DNA of 64,000 bases from Streptomyces pluripotens (GTDB taxonomy: Bacteria; Actinomycetota; Actinomycetes; Streptomycetales; Streptomycetaceae): contig NZ_CP021080.1 in assembly GCF_000802245.2 (NCBI RefSeq), positions 6,820,001 through 6,884,000 of the forward strand, written 5' to 3'. The notes beneath the pieces were generated by a model. The model was not told where the DNA came from, ran no database searches, and saw only the letters and a list, made by a program, of their open reading frames with translations. Both the position numbers and the translations under genes were made by a program. Positions 35,213-44,411 of this stretch are shown here, piece by piece (positions within the stretch are counted from its first letter, which is position 1; each line of letters starts with the position of its first letter).

Positions 35213-36343
35213 ATGAGCACCGTCGTGCACGGCGTCTCCCCAGGCGACATCACCTCCTTCCTCGCGGCACACCGACTACCCCGACCCGCCGGAGCGCCGC
35301 GTCGTTCACCGGCCGGCATGGTCGGCAACACCCCGGTGCTGTGGATCGGCGAGCCGTTCAACCCGGCAGGACGGGGATTCTGGGCGAAGCTGGAGAGCAC
35401 CAACCCGGGCGGCCTCAAGGACCGGCCCGCCCTCCACATGGTTGCCGCCGCCCGTCGCCGGGGGGAGTTGGCACCCGGTGCGCCCGTCATCGAGTCCACC
35501 AGCGGCACCCTCGGTCTCGGGCTGGCGCTGGCGGGAATGACGTACGGGCATGCCGTCACCCTGGTCACCGATCCCGGTATGGAACCCCTGATGGCACACC
35601 AACTGCGCGCCCTCGGCGCCCAGGTCGATCTGGTCACCGCCCCCCACCCGGAGGGCGGCTGGCAGGAAGCGCGCCGTCGACGCGTGCGTGAACTGCTCGC
35701 CCGCACGCCGTCGGCCTGGTGCCCCGACCAGTACCACAACCCGGACAACGTCGCCGCCTACGCCTCGCTCGCCCTCGAACTCGTCGTCCAGCTCGGCCGG
35801 ATCGACGTCCTGGTTGCCGCGGTCGGCACCGGTGGGCATTCGGTGGGCATCGCGCGTACGCTGCGTGCCCTCCACCCGGAACTGAGGCTCGTCGGCGTCG
35901 ACTCGGTCCGTTCCACCGTGTTTGGCCAGCCCGCCGGGACACGCCTCATGCGCGGCCTGGGCAGCAGCATCCATCCCCGCAACGTCGACCATGCGGCCTT
36001 CGACGAAGTTCACTGGGTGGCCCCGGCAGAAGCGGTCCGGTCCTGCCGACGACTGGTCCGCGGGCACTGGGCGAGCGGAGGCTGGAGCGTGGGCGCGGTA
36101 GCCCTCGTCGCCGGCTGGCTCGCCCGTACAGAGCCGGAACGCACGCGTGTCGTCGCGGTCTTCCCGGACGGTGTGCACCGCTACTGGAATACTGTCTACA
36201 GCGACGACTACTGCCGGGCCCACGACCTGTTGGGCGGCACTGTGGCCGCGGACCCGGACGAGATCGCCCATCCCGACGAGCGTACGGTCGAACGCTGGAC
36301 CAGGTGCACCGGCGTCACCGTTCCGGTAGGGGCGGCGCGGTGA
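35213..36343 (+). CDS. PLP-dependent cysteine synthase-like enzyme
   Basis: 376 residues from the ATG at 35213 (AAGGA upstream). PLP lysine is Lys69 in [22 protein letters not shown] is the substrate/phosphate loop (TSGT); the glycine loop GTGGHS (about residue 210) binds PLP phosphate. It is longer than CysK (about 310) and lacks an obvious CysK C-terminal interaction motif. The family contains cysteine synthases and specialised beta-replacement enzymes. Its stop overlaps the start of an MFS exporter (GTGA), so the two products probably work together, for instance making and exporting an amino-acid derivative. The reaction is not decided. Confidence 0.8.
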   Translation: MSTVVHGVSPGDITSFLAAHRLPRPAGAPRRSPAGMVGNTPVLWIGEPFNPAGRGFWAKLESTNPGGLKDRPALHMVAAARRRGELAPGAPVIESTSGTLGLGLALAGMTYGHAVTLVTDPGMEPLMAHQLRALGAQVDLVTAPHPEGGWQEARRRRVRELLARTPSAWCPDQYHNPDNVAAYASLALELVVQLGRIDVLVAAVGTGGHSVGIARTLRALHPELRLVGVDSVRSTVFGQPAGTRLMRGLGSSIHPRNVDHAAFDEVHWVAPAEAVRSCRRLVRGHWASGGWSVGAVALVAGWLARTEPERTRVVAVFPDGVHRYWNTVYSDDYCRAHDLLGGTVAADPDEIAHPDERTVERWTRCTGVTVPVGAAR

Positions 36344-37626
36344 AGTCCGTGATCCGGCAGTTCCGTTCGTTCAGCGGGTGCGTCCGGCTGCTGATGGTCC
36401 AGCAGTTCACCATCAACACGGCTTTCTACATGCTCATGCCCTACCTGGCCGTCCACCTGTCGGGAGACCTGGGGATGGCAGCCTGGGCGGTCGGCCTGGT
36501 ACTGGGGGTGCGGAACCTCACCCAGCAGGGGATGTTTCTCGTCGGCGGGACACTCGCCGACCGGCTCGGCTACAAGAACATGATCGTGGCCGGATGCGTA
36601 CTGCGTACCGCCGGCTTCGGCCTGCTCGGCCTCGTCGACACCCTGCCCGCGCTCACCGTCGCCTCCGCGGCCACCGGATTCGCCGGCGCGCTCTTCAATC
36701 CGGCCGTCCGCGCCTACCTGGCCCACGAGTCGGGGAAGCGACGAGTGGAGGCGTTCGCCGTCTTCAACGTCTTCTACCAGGCCGGGATGTTCGTCGGCCC
36801 GCTCGTCGGACTCGCCCTGCTCGCGGCCGACTTCCGGCTCGTCTGTGCCGTCGCCGCCCTGCTCTTCCTCGGCCTGACGCTCATTCAGCTCCGCATGCTG
36901 CCCAGCCGCCCGGGTGCCGCACGGCCCGAGCCCGGCACCGGGATCCTCACAGCCTGGCGCACGGTCGTCGACAACCGCCCGTTCCTGCTCTTCGCCGCCG
37001 CCATGGTCGGCTCCTACGTGCTCTCCTTCCAGGTGTACCTGGCACTGCCGCTGCAGGCTCGCCGGCTCGCTCCGGGCCGGGCGGACGCAGTGACCACGGG
37101 GCTGTTCGCGTTGTCCGCCGCAGTGGCCGTGACCGCCCAGCTCAAGATCACCGCATGGGCCCGGACACGCTGGTCGGCCCAGCGTGCCATCGTGTACGGC
37201 GTCGCGTTGATGGGAGCGGCGTTCCTGCCCCTGCTCCCGGACGTGGACCTGGGCGACGGGAACGCCGGCCTGCTGCGCCGGGCCGCGGTGCTCGTCCCCC
37301 TGGCCACCACCGTCGTCCTGCTCGGCCTCGGCACGGCCCTGGTCTACCCGTTCGAGATGGACACGGTTGTCTCCCTGGCCGGCGGGCGCCTGGTGGCCAC
37401 CCACTACGGGCTGTACAACACGGTCTCCGGCCTGGGCGTCACCCTCGGCAACTTGGCTACCGGAGCCCTGTGGGACACGGCGGACCGGCTGGGACATCCG
37501 GAGCTGACCTGGTGGGCACTGGCCGCGACGGGGGCGCTCTGCGCGGCCTGCGTCGCACTGCTGGCCCGTGCGGGGCGTCTGGCCGTACGTCCCGAACCGC
37601 AGGGTGCGGCGATGACGGCCTCGTAG
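36340..37626 (+). CDS. MFS transporter, DHA1 (12-TM) type
   Basis: 428 residues from the GTG at 36340, which overlaps the stop of the PLP enzyme. About 12 helices; motif [15 protein letters not shown] follows TM2. The [20 protein letters not shown] opening resembles DHA1-type multidrug and metabolite exporters. Translational coupling to a cysteine-synthase-like enzyme suggests it exports that product or a close derivative. The substrate is unknown. Confidence 0.85.
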   Translation: MKSVIRQFRSFSGCVRLLMVQQFTINTAFYMLMPYLAVHLSGDLGMAAWAVGLVLGVRNLTQQGMFLVGGTLADRLGYKNMIVAGCVLRTAGFGLLGLVDTLPALTVASAATGFAGALFNPAVRAYLAHESGKRRVEAFAVFNVFYQAGMFVGPLVGLALLAADFRLVCAVAALLFLGLTLIQLRMLPSRPGAARPEPGTGILTAWRTVVDNRPFLLFAAAMVGSYVLSFQVYLALPLQARRLAPGRADAVTTGLFALSAAVAVTAQLKITAWARTRWSAQRAIVYGVALMGAAFLPLLPDVDLGDGNAGLLRRAAVLVPLATTVVLLGLGTALVYPFEMDTVVSLAGGRLVATHYGLYNTVSGLGVTLGNLATGALWDTADRLGHPELTWWALAATGALCAACVALLARAGRLAVRPEPQGAAMTAS

Positions 37627-37814
37627 CCACCGGACCACGGGCGCCCTCTGCCGCAGCGCGGACCAGCGCCCCACAGGGCCCGGTGCGGAGCGGTCGCCCG
37701 GGGAATCGTGTCCGGCGATGTAAAGGCCGCGAAACGGCGTAGCAACGACGCGGCGCGAACCTTCCCTGAAACCCCTCGCACGTCCGAGGCGGCCCGCACG
37801 AAGAGGGAGCAGCC

Positions 37815-39548
37815 GTGACGGAGATCGTGGACAACCAGGCGCCGCCGGCCCCGAGCGGCCGGACCTACAACGGGTGGACGCGGAGCGACACGCTGGAGGA
37901 CTACTCGCTGCGTTACGCGCCCAAGTCGTTCCGCCGCTGGACACCGTACGTCGTGGCCACCACGGCCCTGGGCGGCATCGCCTATCTCGCTGATTTCGCG
38001 ATCGGCGGCTCGATCGCCGTCTCCCACGGCTTTTCCAGTGCGGCGGTGGCGATCCTGACGGCTGCGGTGGTCATCTTCCTCACCGGCATCCCGATCTCGT
38101 ACTACTCGGCGAAGTACTCCATCGACATGGACCTACTGACCCGAGGTGCGGGCTTCGGCTACCTCGGGTCCACGCTGACCTCGGTGATCTACGCCAGCTT
38201 CACCTTCACCTTCATCTTCTTCGCCCTCGAAGGCTCCATCATGGCGCAGGCCCTGGAACTGGGACTGCACATCCCGCTCGCCGTCGGATACGTCGTCTGC
38301 TCGTTGATCATCCTGCCGCTCGTCGTCTACGGCATGACCGCGCTGTCGAAGATGCAGGTGTGGACTCAGCCGATCTGGCTGGTACTGATGGTCGCGCCGT
38401 TCGTGTCCATCGCGGTCCAAGAACCCGGGAAGTTCTCGCAGTTCACACACTTCGCGGGCGACTCGCCCACCGGGTCGGCCATCAGCATGCTCGGCGTCGG
38501 AGCAGGCGCGGGCGTCGCCCTGTCGCTCATCGCACAGATCGGGGAGCAGGTCGACTACCTGCGCTTCATGCCGGACAAGACACCTGAGAACGGCCGCCGG
38601 TGGTGGGCCGCGGTGCTCGGCGCGGGCCCCGGCTGGGTGGTCCTGGGCGCGCTGAAGCAGCTCGGGGGTGCCTTCCTCGCCTTCTACGTGGCCGGCAGCA
38701 TCGGGCTGGGCAAGGCCAACGAGCCCATCCAGCAGTACGTACACGGATTCAGGACCTTCGCCGCGCCGGTCGCCCTCGGGCTGGCCACGTTCTTCGTCAT
38801 CCTGTCCCAGATAAAGATCAACTCAACCAACGCCTACTCCGGTTCGCTGTCCTGGTCGAACTTCTTCTCCCGGCTGACCCACCGGCACCCCGGCCGGGTG
38901 GTCTACATCTTCCTCAACGTCGGCATCGCACTGGCCCTGATGGAGGGCGGGGTCTTCGGCTTCCTCAACACGGTCCTCGGTTTCTACTCCAATGTGGCGA
39001 TCGCCTGGATCGGCGCGGTCGTCGCCGACCTGGTCGTCAACAAACCGCTCGGGCTGAGCCCGTCGTACATCGAGTTCAAGCGGGCCCACCTCCACCACTT
39101 CAATCCGGTCGGCTTCGGCTCGATGCTGCTCGCCTCCGCGGTCTCCATCGCCGCGTACTTCGGGGCGTTCGGGGAATACGGCAAGGCGTACTCGCCGTTC
39201 GTCGCGCTGTTTCTGGCCATGGTGCTGTCGCCGCTGTTCGCGGTGCTCACCAGGGGCCGCTACTACATCGCCCGGGTGGACGGCCTGGAGGAGCCGCTGC
39301 TTGGAGCGGACGGTTTGCTCTCGGCCACCACGCTGACCTGCGACGTGTGCACGACTGACTTCGAAAGGCCCGACATGGCCGCGTGCTCCTTCCACCAGGG
39401 CTCCGTCTGCTCACTGTGCTGCAGCCTGGAGAAGGACTGCCACGATTCGTGCAAGGGCCCGGGCACCCCGGGGCCGGTCGTCCTCGGCATGCCGGTCGTG
39501 CGCCCGGACAGTGGCCCGGCCCCGGCTGGAAGTCCCCCAGGGCACTGA
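37815..39548 (+). CDS. NCS1-family nucleobase permease with cysteine-rich C-terminal tail
   Basis: 577 residues from the GTG at 37815 (GAGGGAGC upstream). Twelve helices of the purine/cytosine permease fold occupy about 45-475, including EDYSLRYAPKSFRRW before TM1 and NSTNAYSGSLSWSNFF. The N-terminal amphipathic region and the substrate helices look complete. After residue 490 a soluble tail carries eight cysteines in about 43 residues (TCDVC, MAAC, VCSLCC, DCHDSC), with the layout of a zinc- or metal-binding module. Uptake substrate and tail role are unknown; similar tails occur in some bacterial NCS1 proteins. Confidence 0.8.
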   Translation: MTEIVDNQAPPAPSGRTYNGWTRSDTLEDYSLRYAPKSFRRWTPYVVATTALGGIAYLADFAIGGSIAVSHGFSSAAVAILTAAVVIFLTGIPISYYSAKYSIDMDLLTRGAGFGYLGSTLTSVIYASFTFTFIFFALEGSIMAQALELGLHIPLAVGYVVCSLIILPLVVYGMTALSKMQVWTQPIWLVLMVAPFVSIAVQEPGKFSQFTHFAGDSPTGSAISMLGVGAGAGVALSLIAQIGEQVDYLRFMPDKTPENGRRWWAAVLGAGPGWVVLGALKQLGGAFLAFYVAGSIGLGKANEPIQQYVHGFRTFAAPVALGLATFFVILSQIKINSTNAYSGSLSWSNFFSRLTHRHPGRVVYIFLNVGIALALMEGGVFGFLNTVLGFYSNVAIAWIGAVVADLVVNKPLGLSPSYIEFKRAHLHHFNPVGFGSMLLASAVSIAAYFGAFGEYGKAYSPFVALFLAMVLSPLFAVLTRGRYYIARVDGLEEPLLGADGLLSATTLTCDVCTTDFERPDMAACSFHQGSVCSLCCSLEKDCHDSCKGPGTPGPVVLGMPVVRPDSGPAPAGSPPGH

Positions 39549-39958
39549 GGCCCGCGGAGCCCGGCCTGGCGAGGCGCCGCGGACCCCCGCGGTGTTCCGT
39601 GCCCAGGCCGGCCGACGCCCCAGGCCGGCCGACGCCCCAGGCCGGCCGACGCCCCAGGCCGGCCTCCGTGCGCCGCGCTGCCAGGCCGCATTGCCCGACG
39701 GAATCCTGGCGATCGCCGACGCTGTCAGCGACACGCAGCACCTTTTCGCGGACCCCGCGAGCCCCTGAGCTGCGCCGCGGTACGTCCGCGCCCAGCACGG
39801 GCGGTGTTCGGTGTCACCCCGGCTGACCCGGCGGCCGACCGGACCGCCGGCGATTCGGACGCATGTCCGGCACTCCGCTGGGTACGCGAGGCGGGAGCGC
39901 GCCCGGACGGCATCCTGTCCGGGTAGCCCGTACGACCATCGCCACCAGGGGATCTGCC
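39549..39958. other. 410-bp intergenic region with 17-bp tandem repeats
   Basis: No supported gene. 39604-39664 holds 3.6 perfect copies of the 17-mer CAGGCCGGCCGACGCCC. A short plus-strand frame near 39680-39768 (ALPDGILAIADAVSDTQHL) has coding-like codons but no start and no recognised family. Confidence 0.55.
39604..39664. repeat. Tandem repeat, 17-bp unit, 3.6 copies
   Basis: Three full copies begin at 39604, 39621 and 39638, then ten bases of a fourth. The unit contains the palindrome GGCCGGCC. It lies after the NCS1 permease gene. Confidence 0.9.
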
Positions 39959-40357
39959 ATGGAGACACCCGCATACGACGACCAGCCGAACCCGGCCCGG
40001 CAGGCGCTGGACGCGCTGACCGTGAACGCCGACGACCAGGCCGCCCTGGAGACCCTCGCCCACAGTGACGTGCTCGTCCCGGTGCCGGACGACGCTGTCG
40101 ACGGAGAGGGTGCCGACCCTGCCACAGTGGCCCTGCCCATCCTGGAACAGCCAAGCGGCGACCCGGTGGTCCCGGTGTTCACCTCGGAGGGCGAGATGGC
40201 CGAGCTGCTGCCGTTCGTCTCGCGCTACCGTCTGATCCCGTTGGGTGCACTCGCGTCGCAGTGGCCCGAAGAGGACCTCTCCCTCGCCATCGACGGCAGT
40301 TCTGCCCACGCGCTGACGCTCACCTCGCAGGGGGTGCGCACCCTGCTCGCCCGCTGA
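39959..40357 (+). CDS. SseB-like domain protein
   Basis: 132 residues from the ATG at 39959 (AGGGG ten bases before it). The VLVPVPDDAV, VALPILEQPSGDPVVPVFTSEGEMAELLP and RYRLIPLGALASQWPEEDLSLAID segments are the SseB/DUF-type fold (ends near residue 130). In enteric bacteria SseB relatives act in enhanced serine sensitivity; Streptomyces copies are uncharacterised. It stands alone, convergent with a MarR gene. Confidence 0.8.
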   Translation: METPAYDDQPNPARQALDALTVNADDQAALETLAHSDVLVPVPDDAVDGEGADPATVALPILEQPSGDPVVPVFTSEGEMAELLPFVSRYRLIPLGALASQWPEEDLSLAIDGSSAHALTLTSQGVRTLLAR

Positions 40358-40395
40358 GAGCGTGGGCTGTGAGCGGAGCTGAGGAGCGGACGGCG

Positions 40396-40797
40396 CTACG
40401 GTCCCGTCCGCTCGGCCAGCATGCGTTCCAGTACTGCCCGCTGCAGCGGCAGCACCTCGGCGTACACGTCGCGGCCCTTGCGGGTGAGCGCCACCCACAC
40501 TCCACGGCGATCCTCCGTGCACACCGAGCGCCGTACCAGACCGTCCTTCTCCAGCCGGGCAATCAACCGGGACAACGCGCTCTGGCTGAGGTGGACCCGT
40601 CCGACGAGGTTGTGCACCCGGCAGTGGTCGCCCTCCTCGGGGGACGCGGACGCCAGGATGTCCAGCACTTCGAAATCGCTGGCGCCCAGCCCGTGCGGAT
40701 GCAGGACGCGGTCGATCTCGCACATGGTCCGCGCGTGCACCGTGAGGATGTCCCGCCACAATTCCTCGAGCCGGGCACCGGCCGTCTTGACTGCCAT
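40396..40797 (-). CDS. MarR-family transcriptional regulator
   Basis: 133 residues from the ATG at 40797. Winged helix with DFEVLDILASASP, then VGRVHLSQSALSRLIARLEKDGLVRR as recognition helix and wing, then EDRRGVWVALTRKG. No strong ribosome site precedes the ATG; a leaderless message is possible. A palindrome in the upstream region (40828-40841) would suit autoregulation. The VOC protein gene lies upstream in the same direction, stop at 40870, so it ends 72 bp before this start. Confidence 0.85.
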   Translation of the reverse strand: MAVKTAGARLEELWRDILTVHARTMCEIDRVLHPHGLGASDFEVLDILASASPEEGDHCRVHNLVGRVHLSQSALSRLIARLEKDGLVRRSVCTEDRRGVWVALTRKGRDVYAEVLPLQRAVLERMLAERTGP

Positions 40798-40827
40798 GAC
40801 TGCACCGTAGCACCGATCCAGCCAGTG

Positions 40828-40841
40828 GTTGAATGTGCAAC
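40828..40841. promoter_or_regulatory. Candidate MarR operator
   Basis: GTTG-AATGTG-CAAC is an inverted repeat with a six-base centre, of the TTG-N6-CAA form often bound by MarR dimers. It lies 31 bp before the marR start, inside the promoter. Confidence 0.5.
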
Positions 40842-40869
40842 TAATATGCTGCGGGTAGGTGCAGCTCAC

Positions 40870-41220
40870 TCAGGCGACCGGATCCTGCAGCAGCCCCACC
40901 AGGTTGCCGTCGGCGTCCTTGACGGATGCGATCAACCTGCCGCCGCCGACGTCCTGCGCATCCTGGAGCAACTCCGCGCCCGCCTCCACCAGGGCCGTGA
41001 GCCGCTGCTTCAGGTCCTGCACGTGCCAGTACGGCACCGGCCCCGTCATACCTTTGGCGTGCCCGTTCGGGTCGAGCCCGACGTCCTGTCCCGCTGCCTT
41101 GAAGCCGACGTAGTAGGGCTCGTCCGCGTACGGCTCGACGCCCAGCAGGGCGGTGAACAGTGCCTTGCCCCGCTCCAGGTCCTTCACGGGGTAGATGATC
41201 GTCTGTAGGCCGGTGGTCAT
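40870..41220 (-). CDS. VOC-family (glyoxalase/dioxygenase fold) protein
   Basis: 116 residues from the ATG at 41220 (GGAG upstream); a GTG three codons earlier is less well placed. Two beta-alpha-beta-beta-beta modules with TIIYPVKDLERGKALFTALLGVEP and a C-terminal IASVKDADGNLVGLLQDP. Metal-ligand spacing is not obviously complete. Family members range from bleomycin-binding to glyoxalases; this one is the short lineage common in Streptomyces. The MarR gene lies directly downstream and may regulate it. Confidence 0.8.
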   Translation of the reverse strand: MTTGLQTIIYPVKDLERGKALFTALLGVEPYADEPYYVGFKAAGQDVGLDPNGHAKGMTGPVPYWHVQDLKQRLTALVEAGAELLQDAQDVGGGRLIASVKDADGNLVGLLQDPVA

Positions 41221-41694
41221 GCGACTCACTCCTGTCCGGATGGTGTGGTCCGGCGGTTCCTCGCCGGTGCCTTCACGCTACGGCCGGGGGGTCCGCTGGG
41301 GCTTCTTGGATCCTGACCGGTTGCGGGTTCCCGCGGTCACCGGTTGGTCAGGCCGGGCGAGCGCTGACGCCCCGCCTCGTTCGCGGTAGGTGCGACGCCC
41401 GCGCCGACTGCGCGGAGCGCGGCGGGGCCCTCCCTCCGGGACGCGGTTCGGCCAACGCCGGGTCATGTGTGTGAGGGGGCACGGCGAGTGTCGGGCCACG
41501 CGCGACGGGGCGCCGGCTGCAGGCAGCGGCCGCTTCACCGCCGGTTGCCTGGGCGTTCCGGGCCTCGGCGCACGGTGTTCGGCCGCGCGACCGGTCGGTA
41601 CCGGACAACAGCCGCCAAGTCGGGCACGTGACACCGTCGTCCGCGCCACAGTGGGGACCCTGCGTAGAGGAGGACCGGGACGGAGGGTGGACGG
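41221..41694. other. 474-bp intergenic region without supported genes
   Basis: Several short frames are present on both strands but have neither good starts nor coding-like composition. GGAGGG nine bases before 41695 is the ribosome site of the next gene. Confidence 0.5.
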
Positions 41695-41982
41695 ATGATG
41701 GGAACTGCCTCGGGTCGGATGCGGCAGACCATCCTGGTGTGGCTCAAGGACCCAGCGGCCCACTTTCCGGCCCCGAACCACCGCGACCCCACCGGTACCG
41801 GTGTCACCGCCCGGGCCGTCGCCGCCAAGCTCGGTGTACCCCGCCGGACCGCTCACGCCCATCTGTGCTTCCTCACCCGGGTCGGCCTGCTCCACACGCG
41901 GCGGTTCCGCTGCCGAACCTACTACCGGCGCGACGAAATCCGCATCGCCGAGGTGGCCCGGATGTTCGAGAAGGGTTGGTGA
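41695..41982 (+). CDS. Winged-helix DNA-binding protein (ArsR-like)
   Basis: 95 residues, one winged helix: VTARAVAAKLGVPRRTAHAHLCFLTRVGLLHTRRF as HTH, then TYYRRDEIRIAEVARMF. Of ArsR-like size but without cysteine metal sites. It probably dimerises and represses local genes; targets are unknown. The SMP-30-like gene follows 110 bp downstream. Confidence 0.75.
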   Translation: MMGTASGRMRQTILVWLKDPAAHFPAPNHRDPTGTGVTARAVAAKLGVPRRTAHAHLCFLTRVGLLHTRRFRCRTYYRRDEIRIAEVARMFEKGW

Positions 41983-42092
41983 GCGCCTGACCTTCGGGAG
42001 GGGCGGGCCGGCCCGGCCGTTAAGGTGCCGGTGCGGGCATTCTCGCGGCCGGACCGCTCGGGCGGTCCGACGCACGGCGAAGGGCAGCGCAC

Positions 42093-43091
42093 ATGGGACC
42101 GTCCACGGCACTCGTACCGCTCCACTACGTTTCCCTGGGCGCACGCGGCCCCGAGGACGTGGTGGCCGATCCGCACGGTCGCGTGCTGACGGGGACCGAG
42201 GACGGGCGCGTCCTGCGGATTCACCACCTCGGCGACCCGCGCACTGCCCGGGTGGAGGTCCTGGCGGAGACCGGCGGACGGCCGCTCGGGCTCGAACTCC
42301 TGCCGGACGGTTCCCTGCTGGTGTGCGACGCGGAACGCGGGCTGCTCCACGTCGGCCCCAGCGGCGGTAGCGTCCATGTGCTGGCCGACTCGGTGGCGGG
42401 GGAGCGGCTCCGGTTCTGCAGCAATGCCATCGCGCTGCCCGACGGCACCGTGTACGTCACCGTCTCCAGCCGCCGCTACCCCCTCGGCCAGTGGATCGGC
42501 GACATCGTCGAACACACCGGTACCGGGCGGCTGCTCCGGATCGAACCTGAGGGTGGCAGCGTTGACGTCGTACTGGAGGGGCTGCAGTTCGCCAACGGCC
42601 TGGCCCTCAGCGGCGACGGTTCCTTCCTGGTGATCGCCGAGACCGGTGCCTGTCGACTGACCCGTTGTCACCTGACCGGCCCGCGGGCCGGTCGCACCGA
42701 CCTCTTCGCCGCCCTCCCCGGCATGCCCGACAACCTCTGGCGCGAAGGAGTCGACGGCCCCATCTGGGTCGCCCTGGCCGGTCCGCGCGTTCCGCCCCTG
42801 GACCTCCTGCACCACACCCCGCCCGCCGTACGCCGCGGCGCAGCCCGGGCTGCCGTCCACGCGCCGTTCCGGCCGGGCGGGACGATCGGCGTGATGGCCC
42901 TCGACGACGACGGCCGTACCGTCCACCACCTCGTCCGCCGCCGCTCCGGATTCCGGATGGTCACCAGTGTCTGCGCGGTGGGCGGGCACCTGGTCCTCGG
43001 CAGTCTCTGGGAGCCGGGCGTCGCGGTTTGCGCCCGGCCCCCGCAGGGTAACCGGTCGCCCGCCCGGCGGTACCCTGGTGCCCGGCCGTGA
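42093..43091 (+). CDS. SMP-30 / strictosidine synthase-like beta-propeller protein
   Basis: 332 residues with repeating propeller blades: GPEDVVADPHGRVLTGTEDGRV, LGLELLPDGSLLVCDAERGLL, FANGLALSGDGSFLVIAETG and CRLTRCHLTGPRAG. The pattern fits strictosidine-synthase-like lactonases. The acidic metal ligands cannot be assigned safely by eye. No signal peptide is visible, so it is probably cytosolic. Substrate unknown. Confidence 0.8.
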   Translation: MGPSTALVPLHYVSLGARGPEDVVADPHGRVLTGTEDGRVLRIHHLGDPRTARVEVLAETGGRPLGLELLPDGSLLVCDAERGLLHVGPSGGSVHVLADSVAGERLRFCSNAIALPDGTVYVTVSSRRYPLGQWIGDIVEHTGTGRLLRIEPEGGSVDVVLEGLQFANGLALSGDGSFLVIAETGACRLTRCHLTGPRAGRTDLFAALPGMPDNLWREGVDGPIWVALAGPRVPPLDLLHHTPPAVRRGAARAAVHAPFRPGGTIGVMALDDDGRTVHHLVRRRSGFRMVTSVCAVGGHLVLGSLWEPGVAVCARPPQGNRSPARRYPGARP

Positions 43092-43129
43092 TCACCCGTC
43101 GGGGCAGGCCTGAACAGGAGACGTACGAC

Positions 43130-43591
43130 ATGACAGCCCCGGAAGCCGAGAGCATCCGCGTCCGTCCCGCCGGCCGACGTCGGTCCGAGTGGCGTACCCA
43201 AGCACCCATCGTCATGGTGGTGGCGCTCGGCGGAGCCCTCGGCGCGTCGGCACGCTACGGACTGGGCCTGGCCTGGCCCGCGCCCGCCGGGAGCTTTCCC
43301 TGGGCGACGTTCTGGACCAACGTCGTCGGCTGCGCGGTGATCGGCGTGTTCATGGTGCTCATCACCGACGTGTGGGCCGCTCACCGTCTCGTCCGTCCCT
43401 TCTTCGGTACCGGAGTCCTCGGCGGCTTCACCACCTTCTCCACCTACGCCGTCGACACCCGCGCACTGATCGACGGTGGTCACCCCGGGACCGGACTGGC
43501 CTATCTCGCCGCGACACTGGTCGCGGCCCTCACGGCGGTGTGGCTGGCCTCGGCCGCCGCGCGCCGGGTGCTGATCAGGAGGCAGCGATGA
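43130..43591 (+). CDS. crcB: Fluoride ion transporter CrcB (first copy)
   Basis: 153 residues from the ATG at 43130 (AGGAG nine bases before it). After a 25-residue cytoplasmic lead come four helices with the Fluc signatures [23 protein letters not shown] (the N in the pore) and [15 protein letters not shown]. Fluc channels are dual-topology dimers exporting fluoride. Here the two subunit types are encoded separately (a second crcB at 43962), suggesting a heterodimer. The first gene overlaps the DUF190 gene (ATGA). Confidence 0.9.
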   Translation: MTAPEAESIRVRPAGRRRSEWRTQAPIVMVVALGGALGASARYGLGLAWPAPAGSFPWATFWTNVVGCAVIGVFMVLITDVWAAHRLVRPFFGTGVLGGFTTFSTYAVDTRALIDGGHPGTGLAYLAATLVAALTAVWLASAAARRVLIRRQR

Positions 43592-43965
43592 CATCACTCA
43601 ACGGCCGCGCCCTCAGGCTGACCGTTTACATCGGCGAGGACGACACCTGGCACCACAAGCCCCTCTACTCCGAGATCGTGCACCGCGCGCACGCCGCCGG
43701 ACTCGCCGGGGCGAGCGTCTTCCGGGGCATCGAGGGCTTCGGGGCCTCCTCCCGCATCCACACCTCGCGGTTGCTGTCCCTGAGCGAGGACCTGCCGGTC
43801 GCGGTGGTCGTGGTGGACACCGAGGACCGGGTCCGGGAGTTCCTGCCGCAACTGGACGAACTCGTGGACGAAGGCCTTGTGACGCTGGAGGAGTGCGAGG
43901 TCGTCCGGTACGTGGGGAGGTCCGGCCTGGACCAGGCGGATCCGAAGGGTAAGAAGTCGTTGTGA
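43588..43965 (+). CDS. DUF190 family protein
   Basis: 125 residues. [27 protein letters not shown], then [12 protein letters not shown] and [24 protein letters not shown], form a PII-like small soluble fold. DUF190 proteins are often encoded with crcB and may sense or regulate fluoride export. The ATG overlaps the first crcB stop and its own stop overlaps the second crcB start (GTGA), so the three products are translationally coupled. Confidence 0.9.
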   Translation: MTSLNGRALRLTVYIGEDDTWHHKPLYSEIVHRAHAAGLAGASVFRGIEGFGASSRIHTSRLLSLSEDLPVAVVVVDTEDRVREFLPQLDELVDEGLVTLEECEVVRYVGRSGLDQADPKGKKSL

Positions 43966-44336
43966 ACTGGCTGCTGGTCATCGCCGGGGCCATGATCGGC
44001 GCGCCCCTGCGCTACCTCACCGACCGTGCTGTACAGGCCCGTCACGACTCCCTCTTCCCGTGGGGCACGTTCGTCGTGAACCTCACCGGCTGCCTGGTCC
44101 TGGGGCTGCTCGCGGGCGCCGCCTCGGCCGGGGTCACCGGGTCCCCTGTGCAACTGCTGCTGGGGACCGGGCTGTGCGGCGCACTGTCGACCTACTCGAC
44201 GTTCTCGTACGAGACCCTGCGGCTCACCGAGGCCGGCTCGGGTCTCTATGCTGCCGTCAACGTCCTCGCGAGTGTGGTGGGAGGGCTTGGAGCTGCCTTC
44301 GCCGGGGTTTCGCTTGCTGGCGCACTGTGGGCCTAG
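43962..44336 (+). CDS. crcB: Fluoride ion transporter CrcB (second copy)
   Basis: 124 residues from the GTG at 43962. Four helices with [13 protein letters not shown], the [11 protein letters not shown] pore segment and [15 protein letters not shown]. It has no cytoplasmic lead, unlike the first copy. Paired with the first crcB it would complete a heterodimeric Fluc channel. uppP follows 75 bp downstream. Confidence 0.9.
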   Translation: MNWLLVIAGAMIGAPLRYLTDRAVQARHDSLFPWGTFVVNLTGCLVLGLLAGAASAGVTGSPVQLLLGTGLCGALSTYSTFSYETLRLTEAGSGLYAAVNVLASVVGGLGAAFAGVSLAGALWA

Positions 44337-44411
44337 GCGCTTGTCGTACGGCCGGGCATAGTAAGTACTGTCTACAGCACTGTCGACCAACTCTCCTCAG
44401 AACTGGATCCC

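Noticed and set aside
39680..39768. Plus-strand stretch ALPDGILAIADAVSDTQHL after the NCS1 gene
   Set aside because: Coding-like but only about 30 codons, with no start and no recognised family.
41348..41608. 86-codon minus-strand frame in the 41221-41694 gap
   Set aside because: Arg/Pro/Ala-rich with no ribosome site or family resemblance.
43050..43129. Possible fluoride riboswitch before the first crcB
   Set aside because: None of the conserved crcB-motif segments could be seen; a structure search would be needed to overturn this.
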